64,000 nucleotides of DNA from Alcanivoracaceae bacterium (lineage in GTDB: Bacteria; Pseudomonadota; Gammaproteobacteria; Pseudomonadales; Alcanivoracaceae): the NCBI GenBank assembly GCA_029213045.1, contig JARGPN010000001.1, positions 186,001 to 250,000 on the forward strand. Reading direction: 5' to 3'. The notes beneath the pieces were generated by a model. That model saw only the letters and a program-made list of their open reading frames with translations. It did not search any database and was not told the origin of the DNA. Every line of letters starts with the position of its first letter. The first letter of the stretch is position 1. Shown here piece by piece: positions 56,532-64,000 of this stretch. The translations under genes were made by a program, and so were the position numbers.

Positions 56532-57884
56532 TTACGTGTTCTGGCGTCGCGGACGCCGACGGCGTCTTTTGCCGCTGCTTGCTCCTTGACCAAGATCGCG
56601 GACCAACTGGTCTCTACCGATGCTATCCGCCTCTTGGTACTGCGTCCACCATTCTCCGAGTCCTGGCTCAATTTCGCCGGATTGTTCGCGTAGTAACAAG
56701 AAATCGTATGCGGCACGGAAGCGAGGGTGCTCCACGAGTGCTTCTGCGCGGCGGCCGTGGCGGCTATCGAGGCGGGCTTGTAAATCCCAAATCTCGCGCA
56801 TTACCGTAGAAAAGCGTTTCGGGATGGTGGTGACTTTGATTTGTTCGTTAAGCACCTGTCCGGACGCTTTGGACATGGCGGGGGCGTACGGCATGCCATT
56901 GTCGAGATGCTTTTGCAGGCGTTTATGTAAGGCGGGCCAAAGCAGTACCGCATACAAAAAAGCGGGTGTGACGGGACGCTCGTTAGCAATGCGAACGTCG
57001 GTGTTGCGTGCCGCCTGCTCAATCAACGCCTGCCAGATTTTTTTCTGCTCCGCATCGTGCAGGCGTTTTCCGGTTTCCGGAAATAGCACTTCAAATAAGC
57101 TATAGCGTTGTAGCGCTGCCACCGAGCTTAGTGCGTGGCCGGTGAGGAATAACTTTAAAACTTCATCGAATAGGCGTGCGGCGGGTACTTGATATAACAA
57201 CGTCGCAAGCGGGCGAATGGGCTTTTCCGTTGACGCCTCAAGTTCGAAATTTAATTTTGCGGCGAAGCGTGCCGCGCGCAACATGCGCACAGGATCTTCG
57301 CGGTAGCGTTGTTCTGGGTCACCGATTAAACGAATTAATTTGCGCTCTATATCTTTGAGGCTGCCAACAAAGTCATACAATGCGAAATCAGCAATATTGT
57401 AGTAGAGCGCATTGATGGTGAAGTCACGACGCAGTGCATCTTCTTCAATGCTGCCGTAAACGTTGTCGCGAAGAATTAATCCACCGTCACTTTGCGAATG
57501 ATCGTCATCGGCATGATCACTGGTGAGCGCGCGGAAGGTGGATACTTCGATGGTCTCGCGACCGAACATTACATGCACTAAGCGAAAGCGACGGCCGATA
57601 ATGCGACTGCGGCGAAAGAGCGGTTTAGCTTCTTCGGGCGTAGCATTGGTGACAACGTCAAAATCTTTCGGCGTGTAGCCGGTGAGGATATCGCGCAAAC
57701 AGCCGCCAACCAGATAGGCGTCGAAGCCGCCTTTGTGCAGACCGTAGAGCACATCGAGCGCCGCACGGCTAAGTTGCTTGCGAGAAATTTCGTGGTGTTC
57801 GCGGGTATGGATATCCGGCACCGGTAAACTGGTGGAACTCTTCCCGAAGATTCGAGTCACAAATGCGGACAACTTGCCAGACAT
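56532..57884 (-). CDS. pcnB: Poly(A) polymerase I PcnB
   Basis: A 450-aa nucleotidyltransferase that adds 3' A tails and promotes RNA decay. AYLVGGCLRDILTGYTPKDFDVVTNATPEEAKPLF contains the nucleotidyl-transfer Asp pair (DFD); RRDFTINALYYN and RRAADALR-like LRAARFAAKL are conserved. The C-terminal tail is basic (GKRRRRRPRRQ). Gene order cbrB-(sRNA)-pcnB-folK is as in Pseudomonas. Confidence 0.95.
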   Translation of the reverse strand: MSGKLSAFVTRIFGKSSTSLPVPDIHTREHHEISRKQLSRAALDVLYGLHKGGFDAYLVGGCLRDILTGYTPKDFDVVTNATPEEAKPLFRRSRIIGRRFRLVHVMFGRETIEVSTFRALTSDHADDDHSQSDGGLILRDNVYGSIEEDALRRDFTINALYYNIADFALYDFVGSLKDIERKLIRLIGDPEQRYREDPVRMLRAARFAAKLNFELEASTEKPIRPLATLLYQVPAARLFDEVLKLFLTGHALSSVAALQRYSLFEVLFPETGKRLHDAEQKKIWQALIEQAARNTDVRIANERPVTPAFLYAVLLWPALHKRLQKHLDNGMPYAPAMSKASGQVLNEQIKVTTIPKRFSTVMREIWDLQARLDSRHGRRAEALVEHPRFRAAYDFLLLREQSGEIEPGLGEWWTQYQEADSIGRDQLVRDLGQGASSGKRRRRRPRRQNT

Positions 57885-58065
57885 GCGTTTTCACTATTCC
57901 AGTTTTTCAAAGTCGGGCATGTTAGCACGGCCAGTGCGCTGAATGTGTAGCATGCAGTAGAGAGTTTTGCGGTATTCGCCTGTTGAGAGGTTATCGGTTT
58001 GCTGATTCGGCTGGAGGAAAATTTGTTGGGATGCTGGTTTAGATGCCACGAATTCCAAAGGCCCA

Positions 58066-58316
58066 GAAATGAAAATGGGACCACAGCTCCGCTGTGGTCC
58101 CCATTGCGCTGATTCTATTGTTATTATTGTTTGTCTGTTCTTATTTGCCTGTTATGAAATCCCGGTAAGGGGAAAGCATAACGTTGCACTGCATTGGCTC
58201 GTAAAATTGTTATTATTATTTCAACAGCCTATTTTTATTTTTTGTGGCCGTGAGCCTAATCATCACCGCGTTTTTGTTATTAGTTATCCGGTGTGGTGAT
58301 CATATTGATGATTTGA
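58066..58316 (-). ncRNA. crcZ: CrcZ-like Hfq/Crc-sequestering small RNA (predicted)
   Basis: In the 571-bp cbrB-pcnB gap, on the minus strand, three clusters match the Hfq/Crc CA motif AAYAAYAA: 58274-58281, 58207-58220 (two overlapping) and 58118-58131 (three overlapping). Downstream is a perfect 11-bp hairpin (58077-58087 with 58091-58101, 3-base loop) ending in a T-rich tail, a plausible terminator. In Pseudomonas the same gap holds crcZ, an RNA that titrates Hfq/Crc to relieve catabolite repression and is activated by CbrB. Position, motifs and regulatory sites agree. Ends are approximate. Confidence 0.75.
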
Positions 58317-58324
58317 CGGGTGCT

Positions 58325-58341
58325 TTGCAAGATTACGTGAA
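58325..58341 (-). promoter_or_regulatory. Possible sigma-54 promoter of the crcZ-like RNA
   Basis: On the minus strand, TTTCACGTAATCTTGCA has a good -12 (TTGCA) but its -24 side reads TTTCAC where TGGCAC is expected, and the spacing is 1 base too long. It lies about 80 bases downstream of the CbrB-like sites, which suits an enhancer-dependent promoter. Confidence 0.35.
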
Positions 58342-58405
58342 AGTCTTTTGAATCAACGGGTTATGAATATTGTTGATTTTCCGGACATGTGTTTATTGCA
58401 GTAAT

Positions 58406-58440
58406 GTAACAAACCTGTGTAGGACGGTAACACTTGTTAC
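58406..58440. promoter_or_regulatory. CbrB-type activator sites (GTAACA/TGTTAC)
   Basis: Three half-sites occur: GTAACA (58406-58411), GTAACA (58427-58432) and TGTTAC (58435-58440). The last two form the palindrome GGTAACACTTGTTACC. These match the TGTTAC/GTAACA half-sites I recall for Pseudomonas CbrB upstream of crcZ. They lie directly after the cbrB stop. Confidence 0.7.
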
Positions 58441-58455
58441 CCCTTGCCTATGTTG

Positions 58456-59799
58456 TTAGCCGACAGCACTTCCTTTCTTGCGCGGTATGCTCAATCTCTG
58501 ACGACGCTCCCACAGACACTTTCGGCTGATGCCTAGTTTGCGCGCCAATTCGGTTTCGGTCATGTGGTCTTGGTTTTCCAAAACAAAGCGTGCGAAATAA
58601 TCCTCTAGCGAAAGCTCTTCTGAAGGGTCCTGAAAACCGCGGTTTTCACCGGGATCAATGTCGAGCTCTTCGGCGGTGATTTCTTCTTTTTCGCTCATGA
58701 TCACGGCGCGTTCAATCACATTGCTGAGTTCGCGGACGTTGCCCGGCCAATAATAGTGGGTCATGGCAAACACGGCGTCTTCGCTGAAATGCAGTTCGCC
58801 AAAGCCTAAGCGTGCACAGGTGTTCTCAAGAAAATGGCTGGCGAGCGCTTCAATGTCTTGCTGGCGGTCGCGTAATGGCGGCACTTTTAGCTCAAGGACG
58901 TTGAGGCGGTAATAGAGGTCTTCGCGGAAGCGGCCGTCGCGCACCTGCTTGGCTAAATCTCGGTGGCTGGTGGCCACCAAACGCACGTCCACTTTTCGCG
59001 GCTCGACGCTGCCAATGCGTCGGACTTCCTGATCCTGCAGCAGGCGTAACAGCCGGCCCTGTGCTTCCATTGGCATTTCATCAATATCTTCTAAGAACAG
59101 ACAGCCGCCGTGTGCCGATTCGGCGAGTCCACGGTGGGTTGCCTGTGCAGCGGCAAAGGCGCCTTTTTCGTGGCCAAAAATTTCAGACTCTATTTGGTCT
59201 GCAGGCAAGGCTGCACAATTTACAGAGATAAAGGGGCCGCGGTGGCGTGAGCCTTGGGTGTGTAGCATTTGCGCAATCAACTCTTTGCCAGTGCCTGATT
59301 CACCGGTAATTAATACGGTGCTGTCGCTCACCGCAACGCGCTCCATGCGGCGCTGTAACGCTTGCATAGGCTCGCTTTCGCCGATGATGGCTTGGGCTTT
59401 TTGTTCAGCGCTGGCAGTGCGCTTGCCTGAATGGGCGGCGGCGCGAGGTGCCAGTTTTTGCGTAAGGATACGGTCTACTGCGGCAACCATTTCATCGTGG
59501 TCAAATGGCTTGGCGATATAGTCCACCGCGCCAAGTTTCATGGCGTCCACGGCGGAGCGCAGGCTGGCGTAACTGGTCATGATTAAAACAGGAGTGGGGC
59601 TCGCCGAGGTGATGAGGTCGGTGCCATGGGCGCCTGGCAGGCGCAAATCGCTGATCACTAAATCGAAATCAGGAAGAGATTGTTCGCAGGCCTGCTCGAC
59701 AGATTCAGCTTCTACAACATTATGGTCGTGACGTTCCAGCAGCTTGCGTAACGCGCCGCGAATAACGGGTTCATCTTCGACTATCAGGATGTGGCTCAT
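58456..59799 (-). CDS. cbrB: Response regulator CbrB (sigma-54 activator)
   Basis: A 447-aa NtrC-type regulator for carbon/nitrogen hierarchy. The receiver has D51 (VISDLRLPG) and K97 (IAKPFD). The AAA+ domain has Walker A GESGTGKE (166-173), Walker B GGCLFLEDIDEMP, and R fingers in REDLYYRLNVLELKVPPLR. A Fis-type helix-turn-helix ends the protein (TELARKLGISRKCLWERRQ). The sigma-54-contact loop reads GAFAAA (213-218) instead of GAFTGA. ATGA overlap with cbrA. Identified as CbrB by gene order and the partner's unusual architecture. Confidence 0.9.
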   Translation of the reverse strand: MSHILIVEDEPVIRGALRKLLERHDHNVVEAESVEQACEQSLPDFDLVISDLRLPGAHGTDLITSASPTPVLIMTSYASLRSAVDAMKLGAVDYIAKPFDHDEMVAAVDRILTQKLAPRAAAHSGKRTASAEQKAQAIIGESEPMQALQRRMERVAVSDSTVLITGESGTGKELIAQMLHTQGSRHRGPFISVNCAALPADQIESEIFGHEKGAFAAAQATHRGLAESAHGGCLFLEDIDEMPMEAQGRLLRLLQDQEVRRIGSVEPRKVDVRLVATSHRDLAKQVRDGRFREDLYYRLNVLELKVPPLRDRQQDIEALASHFLENTCARLGFGELHFSEDAVFAMTHYYWPGNVRELSNVIERAVIMSEKEEITAEELDIDPGENRGFQDPSEELSLEDYFARFVLENQDHMTETELARKLGISRKCLWERRQRLSIPRKKGSAVG

Positions 59800-62744
59800 G
59801 ACTGCTCCGCAACTGCCTCCACATAAGCAGGTAATGTAATCGTGAAACGGGTGCCTTGGCCATCGGCAACAGGGCTTTCCACACGAATACTCCCACCGTG
59901 ATCTTCAATAATACTGTACACCAGCGCTAAGCCAAGGCCTGTGCCTCTGCCCGGTGCCTTGCTGGTTACAAACGGTTCAAACAGGGTTTCGCGTAATTCA
60001 ACGGGTATACCTTGACCGTGATCTTCGACTTCGAGTGTCACCTCTTGTTCCTGCAGGCTGCCGCGTATCGTGACCGGCTGTCGGTCTGGATTGGCGTCAG
60101 CAGCGTTGGAGAGCAGGTTAACAAATACCTGAAGTAGCCGCTGTGGGTCACCGTTGGCGGTCAGGGTGTCTGGACATTCATTGACGATCGGCAGATGCCT
60201 ACGATCTGGGTCAAGACGGATCAGCGCCTTGGCTTCCTCAATGACGTCGTGCATGCGTACCGGTAAATGGCTTTGCGCGGGTAAACCGCCGGAGTGGCTG
60301 AAGGTGACCAACGATTCAACAATGCGCGAGATGCGGCGCGTTTGTTCCAAAATTTGCTGGCTCGATTCGCGCACGTCATCGTCGTGATCGCTGAGGTCTA
60401 AGTTTTGCGTTAGGCAGGCGATAGCAGTAACCGGGTTGCCGATCTCGTGGGCAACACCGGCGGCGAGTCGGCCAATTGAAGCGAGGCGTTCATTGTGTGC
60501 CAGGCGCGACTCAAGTGAGCGGACGTCGGTGACGTCTTCGACAACGATGACCTGACCGCCATCCCGTTCGCCCGGTGTGGGGCCGTGGACGCGTGATTTA
60601 TGCAGACTTAACCATTGGGTTTGATGATTAATTTCTAATGTTTGCTGCGGCATTCTCACCACATCGCCGAGCGCAAACTCCATTAAGAGTTGTCGCCATG
60701 GTTGAGGCAAATTGGATAACCGTGAGCCAATCATGCGGCGGCCACTGATATGGGTCAGTTGCTCCATGGCCAGATTCCAACCAATGATTTCGCCGTCGGA
60801 GCCGAGTGAAATAACGCCCATGGGCAACTCAAGCAGAGTTTGCCTATGGAACCGGCGTAAGCTATCAAGTTCTGCCGCCAAGCCGGAAAGTCTATTGCGA
60901 TACAGCTCTAAACGGGATTCGATAAATTGAATATCTTCGCTGGTTTCTGATTCGTCGTGCGGCTTATAGGGTAAGTAATCATCAACCAGCTGGTGCGAGA
61001 CCGAAGGGCCCAGTAAGCCGGATAAGTTTGTTTCGAGTTGATCGCGTAAACGCCGCAGCGCATAGGGCCGCGTTTCATTGCGCGAGACATTTAAATCACG
61101 CAGCGCCAGTTCTACTTCGCGTTCCGCGGTCGATGCGCCAAGCGGATTAGCGAGGGACCCAATAAAATCTTCAACGCTATTCGCCTCAAGCTCCCAGCGA
61201 TATGGACGGCGCAAGCTGTCCACCGCGCAGGCTTCTGCTGCGTTCCGTTCGGCGGGGGTGGTACTGGTTATCATGGACACAATGGCGAACAAAAATCCGT
61301 TGGCGGCGACAGAAAACATGGCGATGGTTTGCCATTGTTCGGCGGGTTCAATAAAACGAACGCCAAGAAGTTCTTGCGCCAATGGAATCTGCCAGCTCGG
61401 CATCAGCATTGGCAAAACGAGGACAAAGAGCCACACGATAAAGCCGGTCATTAAACCGGTGAACAACCCTTTGCGATTGGCGCCCGGCCAAAACAGGGTG
61501 CCGATTAATCCAGGCACAAATTGCAGGGTGGCAACAAAAGACAGCACGCCTAGTTCGGTGAGGCTATGGCGGTGCCCGCTCCACACGTAAAACAAGTATG
61601 CCAGCAGTAGCATGGATGCGATTAGGATGCGGCGAGCCCAAAGCAACCAGCGATATAAGTCTTCTGTGTGCTGCACTGGGCGTAATGGCAGCACGAGGTG
61701 ATTAAGTGCCATGCTCGACAGTGCCAAGGTCGCCACAATGAGCATGCCGCTAGCGCCAGCGAGGCCTGCAATATAGGCGAGCAGGGAGGCGTGACCGCCA
61801 ATATGCTGAGTAAGGCCAAGTGAGAAATAATCTGCAGGTGTGGTGACTTGTACTTTTAGCGACGCCCACAACACCAACGGCACGCTGATCGCCATCACCA
61901 AGAATAATAGCGGCACGCCCCAGCTCGCGGTAATTAGTGCGCGGGGGTTTAGGTTCTCAGTGAAGGCCATATGAAACATGTGCGGCATTACCACGGCGGA
62001 CACGAAAAACGCCATAACCAGTGAATGCCAAGAGCCATCTTGTAATGGGAAGTACAGGCGCGCGAGCATTTCGGGGTGGTCGTTCAGCCACGTGTTGAGG
62101 CCGTCAGGTCCGTCGAACACACCAAATAATCCAATCAGTGCAACGGCGGCAAAGGCGACAACTTTAATTAACGATTCCACCGCAATGGCGACCACTAACC
62201 CTTCATGTTTTTCTCGGGCGGTGGCGTGGCGGGCACCAAATAAAATGGCAAACAGTGTGATCAGCATGCAAAACCAACCGGCCACATTAATTGGTTCGTT
62301 GCCGCCGCTCAAAATTTCAATGGATTCGGCGACCGCTTTAATTTGCAGTGACAGCAATGGCAGCATGCAGGCAATCATGATGATGGTGGTTAACGCACCG
62401 GCGGAGCGGCTGCGAAAACGAAAGGCAAATAAATCAGCGAGAGAGCTTAATTGATAGGTCGTCGTTAGCCGCAAAATAGGCGCAAGCAAGATCGGCGCCA
62501 GCAAAAACGCGCCGGAAATTCCGAGGAAGTAGGCCATGTAGTTGTAGCCATACAGGTGCGCATAACCCACCGCACCGTAAATGGCCCAAGCGCTACAATA
62601 AACCCCGAGCGACAACACATAAATGGCGGGATGGCGCACGAGGCGCGCAGGAAGCAAGCCTCGATCGGTAATCCACGCAACGAAGAAAAGAAGAAGTAAG
62701 TAGCCCAGCGCGACGGCGAAAAGCTGATAAAAACTAAAGCCCAT
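59796..62744 (-). CDS. cbrA: Transporter-fused sensor kinase CbrA
   Basis: A 982-aa membrane sensor. The N-terminal half (about 1-490) is a sodium:solute symporter-like module of about 13 helices ([22 protein letters not shown]). A STAC-like/connector region (about 520-600), a PAS domain (about 640-740, [22 protein letters not shown]), HisKA with H766 ([12 protein letters not shown]), and HATPase ([40 protein letters not shown]) follow. This is the CbrA architecture. The ATG at 62744 is chosen; a TTG 7 codons upstream exists. The start lies inside the 3' end of the small upstream gene, suggesting coupled translation. Confidence 0.93.
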   Translation of the reverse strand: MGFSFYQLFAVALGYLLLLFFVAWITDRGLLPARLVRHPAIYVLSLGVYCSAWAIYGAVGYAHLYGYNYMAYFLGISGAFLLAPILLAPILRLTTTYQLSSLADLFAFRFRSRSAGALTTIIMIACMLPLLSLQIKAVAESIEILSGGNEPINVAGWFCMLITLFAILFGARHATAREKHEGLVVAIAVESLIKVVAFAAVALIGLFGVFDGPDGLNTWLNDHPEMLARLYFPLQDGSWHSLVMAFFVSAVVMPHMFHMAFTENLNPRALITASWGVPLLFLVMAISVPLVLWASLKVQVTTPADYFSLGLTQHIGGHASLLAYIAGLAGASGMLIVATLALSSMALNHLVLPLRPVQHTEDLYRWLLWARRILIASMLLLAYLFYVWSGHRHSLTELGVLSFVATLQFVPGLIGTLFWPGANRKGLFTGLMTGFIVWLFVLVLPMLMPSWQIPLAQELLGVRFIEPAEQWQTIAMFSVAANGFLFAIVSMITSTTPAERNAAEACAVDSLRRPYRWELEANSVEDFIGSLANPLGASTAEREVELALRDLNVSRNETRPYALRRLRDQLETNLSGLLGPSVSHQLVDDYLPYKPHDESETSEDIQFIESRLELYRNRLSGLAAELDSLRRFHRQTLLELPMGVISLGSDGEIIGWNLAMEQLTHISGRRMIGSRLSNLPQPWRQLLMEFALGDVVRMPQQTLEINHQTQWLSLHKSRVHGPTPGERDGGQVIVVEDVTDVRSLESRLAHNERLASIGRLAAGVAHEIGNPVTAIACLTQNLDLSDHDDDVRESSQQILEQTRRISRIVESLVTFSHSGGLPAQSHLPVRMHDVIEEAKALIRLDPDRRHLPIVNECPDTLTANGDPQRLLQVFVNLLSNAADANPDRQPVTIRGSLQEQEVTLEVEDHGQGIPVELRETLFEPFVTSKAPGRGTGLGLALVYSIIEDHGGSIRVESPVADGQGTRFTITLPAYVEAVAEQS

Positions 62745-62910
62745 CGAAATCCCTGCTTCGCGCAATCCAGTAGCTCAGGCCGATCAGTGCCAGCCAAACC
62801 ATAAAGGGTCGGAACCACGACTGGCCGCCGTCGCTCCACCATTGAATAATCGCCGGTGACAGCAGGTAGGTGCCAAGAATAAAAATGATTAAAAGCCGGT
62901 CTGTATACAT
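62734..62910 (-). CDS. cbrX: Small membrane protein upstream of cbrA (CbrX-like)
   Basis: A 58-aa gene, too short for common gene-length cut-offs. MYTDRLLIIFILGTYLLSPA gives one hydrophobic helix (about 5-22); a second is PFMVWLALIGLSYWIA (36-51). It ends RSRDFDGL. It overlaps the cbrA start by 11 bases. A small gene in this place, translationally coupled to cbrA, is known in pseudomonads as cbrX. GGAGT lies 13 bases upstream of the ATG. Confidence 0.8.
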   Translation of the reverse strand: MYTDRLLIIFILGTYLLSPAIIQWWSDGGQSWFRPFMVWLALIGLSYWIARSRDFDGL

Positions 62911-62946
62911 GCGCCGCTGGGCACTCCGGAAACCTTAAGTGTGGCT

Positions 62947-63837
62947 CTATGTTAGAGACAGCGCGGGCGCGGGGCCAGCTTCCATATTGCGCAGGGCCTT
63001 TGCGCCTGTCGGCCACCATTGCTTTGCGACATCGAGGATGTCGTTGATGCTGCCGTGTATTAGCGGCCCACCGAGCCAATGCAGCGCCATACCAAGTTGC
63101 GCGGCAGCATTGTTGGTCTCTAATGACAGGGCGTTATTGGATTTGGCGAGCTTCATGCCCTGTGCATCCGTGACCACGGGCAGGTGCGCATAGGCGGGTG
63201 CTTGGCGCTGTAGCGCTTTGAGCACGGTCAGTTGTCGAGGCGTGGAGTCGATTAAATCGATGCCTCGCACTACATGGCTAATGTTGTCATCCGCATCATC
63301 GAGCGCGCAGGCGAGTTGGTAGGCGTACAGCCCGTCGCGGCGCTGAATAACGAACGCGCCTCCAGTTGTGTGCAAGTTGTAGCAAGTGCGTCCTTGCCAG
63401 CGATCATCAAAACAGATGTCGCCGTTGGCAACGCGTAGACGCACCGCCGCGTTGAGGCCGTCTTGAACGGCTACGCTGGTGCCAGGGTGTTGATTGCCTA
63501 ATGCTTCTAGATCTGCGCGAGATAGCGCGCAATAAAATGCGTCGGAGTGGTTGAGTAGCGTGCGAATGGCATCAGCATAGGCGTCGTGGCGCAAACTTTG
63601 GTAGCGCACGCCGCCGTCCCAGTGCAATCCGAAGGCGTCCAATTGGCGCAAAATTGTGTCCGCCGCACCGGGGATTTCTCGCGGTGGATCAATGTCGTCA
63701 ATACGCACAAACCATTGCCCGTTTACGCAGCGAGCATCCAGCCAGCTTGCAAGCGCGGCAACCAGTGAGCCGAAGTGCAACGGCCCAGAAGGCGTTGGAG
63801 CGAATCGACCACGATAGGGATGGGGTGTGTTAGTCAT
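62947..63837 (-). CDS. gluQ: Glutamyl-Q tRNA(Asp) synthetase GluQRS
   Basis: A 296-aa paralogue of the GluRS catalytic core that glutamylates queuosine in tRNA-Asp. RGRFAPTPSGPLHFGSL is the HIGH region, RIDDIDPPRE the Glu site, and MKLAKSNNA replaces KMSKS. The zinc-binding region (residues about 98-118) retains only one cysteine in AFYCALSR, where E. coli has CTC...C, so zinc is probably not bound. It sits between dksA and cbrX, as in Pseudomonas. Confidence 0.94.
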   Translation of the reverse strand: MTNTPHPYRGRFAPTPSGPLHFGSLVAALASWLDARCVNGQWFVRIDDIDPPREIPGAADTILRQLDAFGLHWDGGVRYQSLRHDAYADAIRTLLNHSDAFYCALSRADLEALGNQHPGTSVAVQDGLNAAVRLRVANGDICFDDRWQGRTCYNLHTTGGAFVIQRRDGLYAYQLACALDDADDNISHVVRGIDLIDSTPRQLTVLKALQRQAPAYAHLPVVTDAQGMKLAKSNNALSLETNNAAAQLGMALHWLGGPLIHGSINDILDVAKQWWPTGAKALRNMEAGPAPALSLT

Positions 63838-63851
63838 GGATTAAGCATAAC

Positions 63852-63879
63852 AAAAACGCCGAGCAAGCCCGGCGTTTTT
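63852..63879. terminator. Terminator between dksA and gluQRS
   Basis: AAAAACGCCG (63852-63861) pairs with CGGCGTTTTT (63870-63879). It follows the dksA stop on the minus strand, so dksA and gluQRS are separate units or coupled by read-through. Confidence 0.85.
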
Positions 63880-63930
63880 GTTGGCGCAATCAAGTGTCTT
63901 GCGCCCAGTTGTTCTTTCAACGAGACGCAA

Positions 63931-64000
63931 TTAGCTCGCCAATTGTTTCTCTTTAATCTCTGCGAGTTCTTTGCAGTCGATGCAAAGCTCTGCAGTAGGG
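63931..64000 (-). CDS. dksA: RNA polymerase-binding factor DksA, 3' end (partial)
   Basis: Only the last 22 codons and the stop lie in the window. The visible part, PTAELCIDCKELAEIKEKQ then LAS, is the C-terminal half of the DksA zinc finger (CxxC) and tail. Full-length DksA works with ppGpp at stable-RNA promoters. The 5' part is beyond the window edge. Confidence 0.93.
   Translation of the reverse strand, partial: PTAELCIDCKELAEIKEKQLAS

Noticed and set aside
58069-58299. 76-codon plus-strand open frame in the cbrB-pcnB gap
   Set aside because: It is antisense to the predicted small RNA. Its Ile/Val/Leu-rich sequence arises from the complement of the CA motifs and hairpin; no ribosome-binding site.

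Overview
The window is from a gammaproteobacterium of the Pseudomonadales/Oceanospirillales group. From ssrA rightwards the gene order is nearly that of Pseudomonas: smpB, bamE, fur, recN, grpE-dnaK-dnaJ, dapB, carAB, greA, rlmE-ftsH-folP-glmM-tpiA-secG, tRNAs, rimP-nusA-infB-rbfA-truB-rpsO-pnp, acs, panD-panC-panB, folK, pcnB, cbrB-cbrA, gluQRS, dksA. An hrcA gene, a sodium:neurotransmitter-type symporter beside smpB, Pseudomonas/Alcanivorax-like REP repeats and the tmRNA tag ANDDSYALAA suggest a relative such as an Alcanivorax-type organism rather than Pseudomonas itself. I do not claim a genus. Region 1 (54-13483) is a 13.4-kb genomic island inserted at the 3' end of ssrA. A 20-bp direct repeat bounds it, a tyrosine recombinase lies next to ssrA, and the native ssrA terminator has been pushed 13.4 kb away to positions 8-57. 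Cargo: an ImmA/IrrE-protease-UvrD-helicase fusion with an adjoining regulator-like gene, a divergent Fe(II)/2-oxoglutarate oxygenase, a CoiA-like nuclease, an unknown 448-aa protein, an M15-peptidase-like protein, a membrane protein and a small Xre regulator. A 14-16-bp palindrome (TTGAAACCGGTTTCAA) occurs six times across the island, at gene ends and inside genes. The gene types suggest a defence island, but that is inference. Region 2 (13467-28168) holds ssrA, smpB, the symporter, rnfH, bamE, fur, a tandem array of four 248-bp REP-doublet units, recN, and the heat-shock cluster hrcA-grpE-dnaK-dnaJ with two clear sigma-32 promoters. A secreted protein and dapB follow. Region 3 (28169-49763) is core metabolism and translation: carAB with a promoter and a terminator hairpin in its leader, greA, yhbY, rlmE, ftsH, folP-glmM, tpiA, secG, tRNA-Leu(GAG), initiator tRNA, rimP, nusA, infB, rbfA, truB, rpsO and pnp. 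Region 4 (49764-64000) starts with a decayed outer-membrane protein gene, then acs, and the pantothenate/folate/poly(A) polymerase genes on the minus strand. Next come cbrB-cbrA with a small upstream gene (cbrX), gluQRS, and the 3' end of dksA. Between cbrB and pcnB lies what looks like a CrcZ-type Hfq/Crc-sequestering small RNA. It has three clusters of AAYAAYAA motifs, a terminal hairpin, and TGTTAC/GTAACA half-sites upstream like those of Pseudomonas CbrB. This catabolite-repression locus and the ssrA island are the most rewarding parts of the window.
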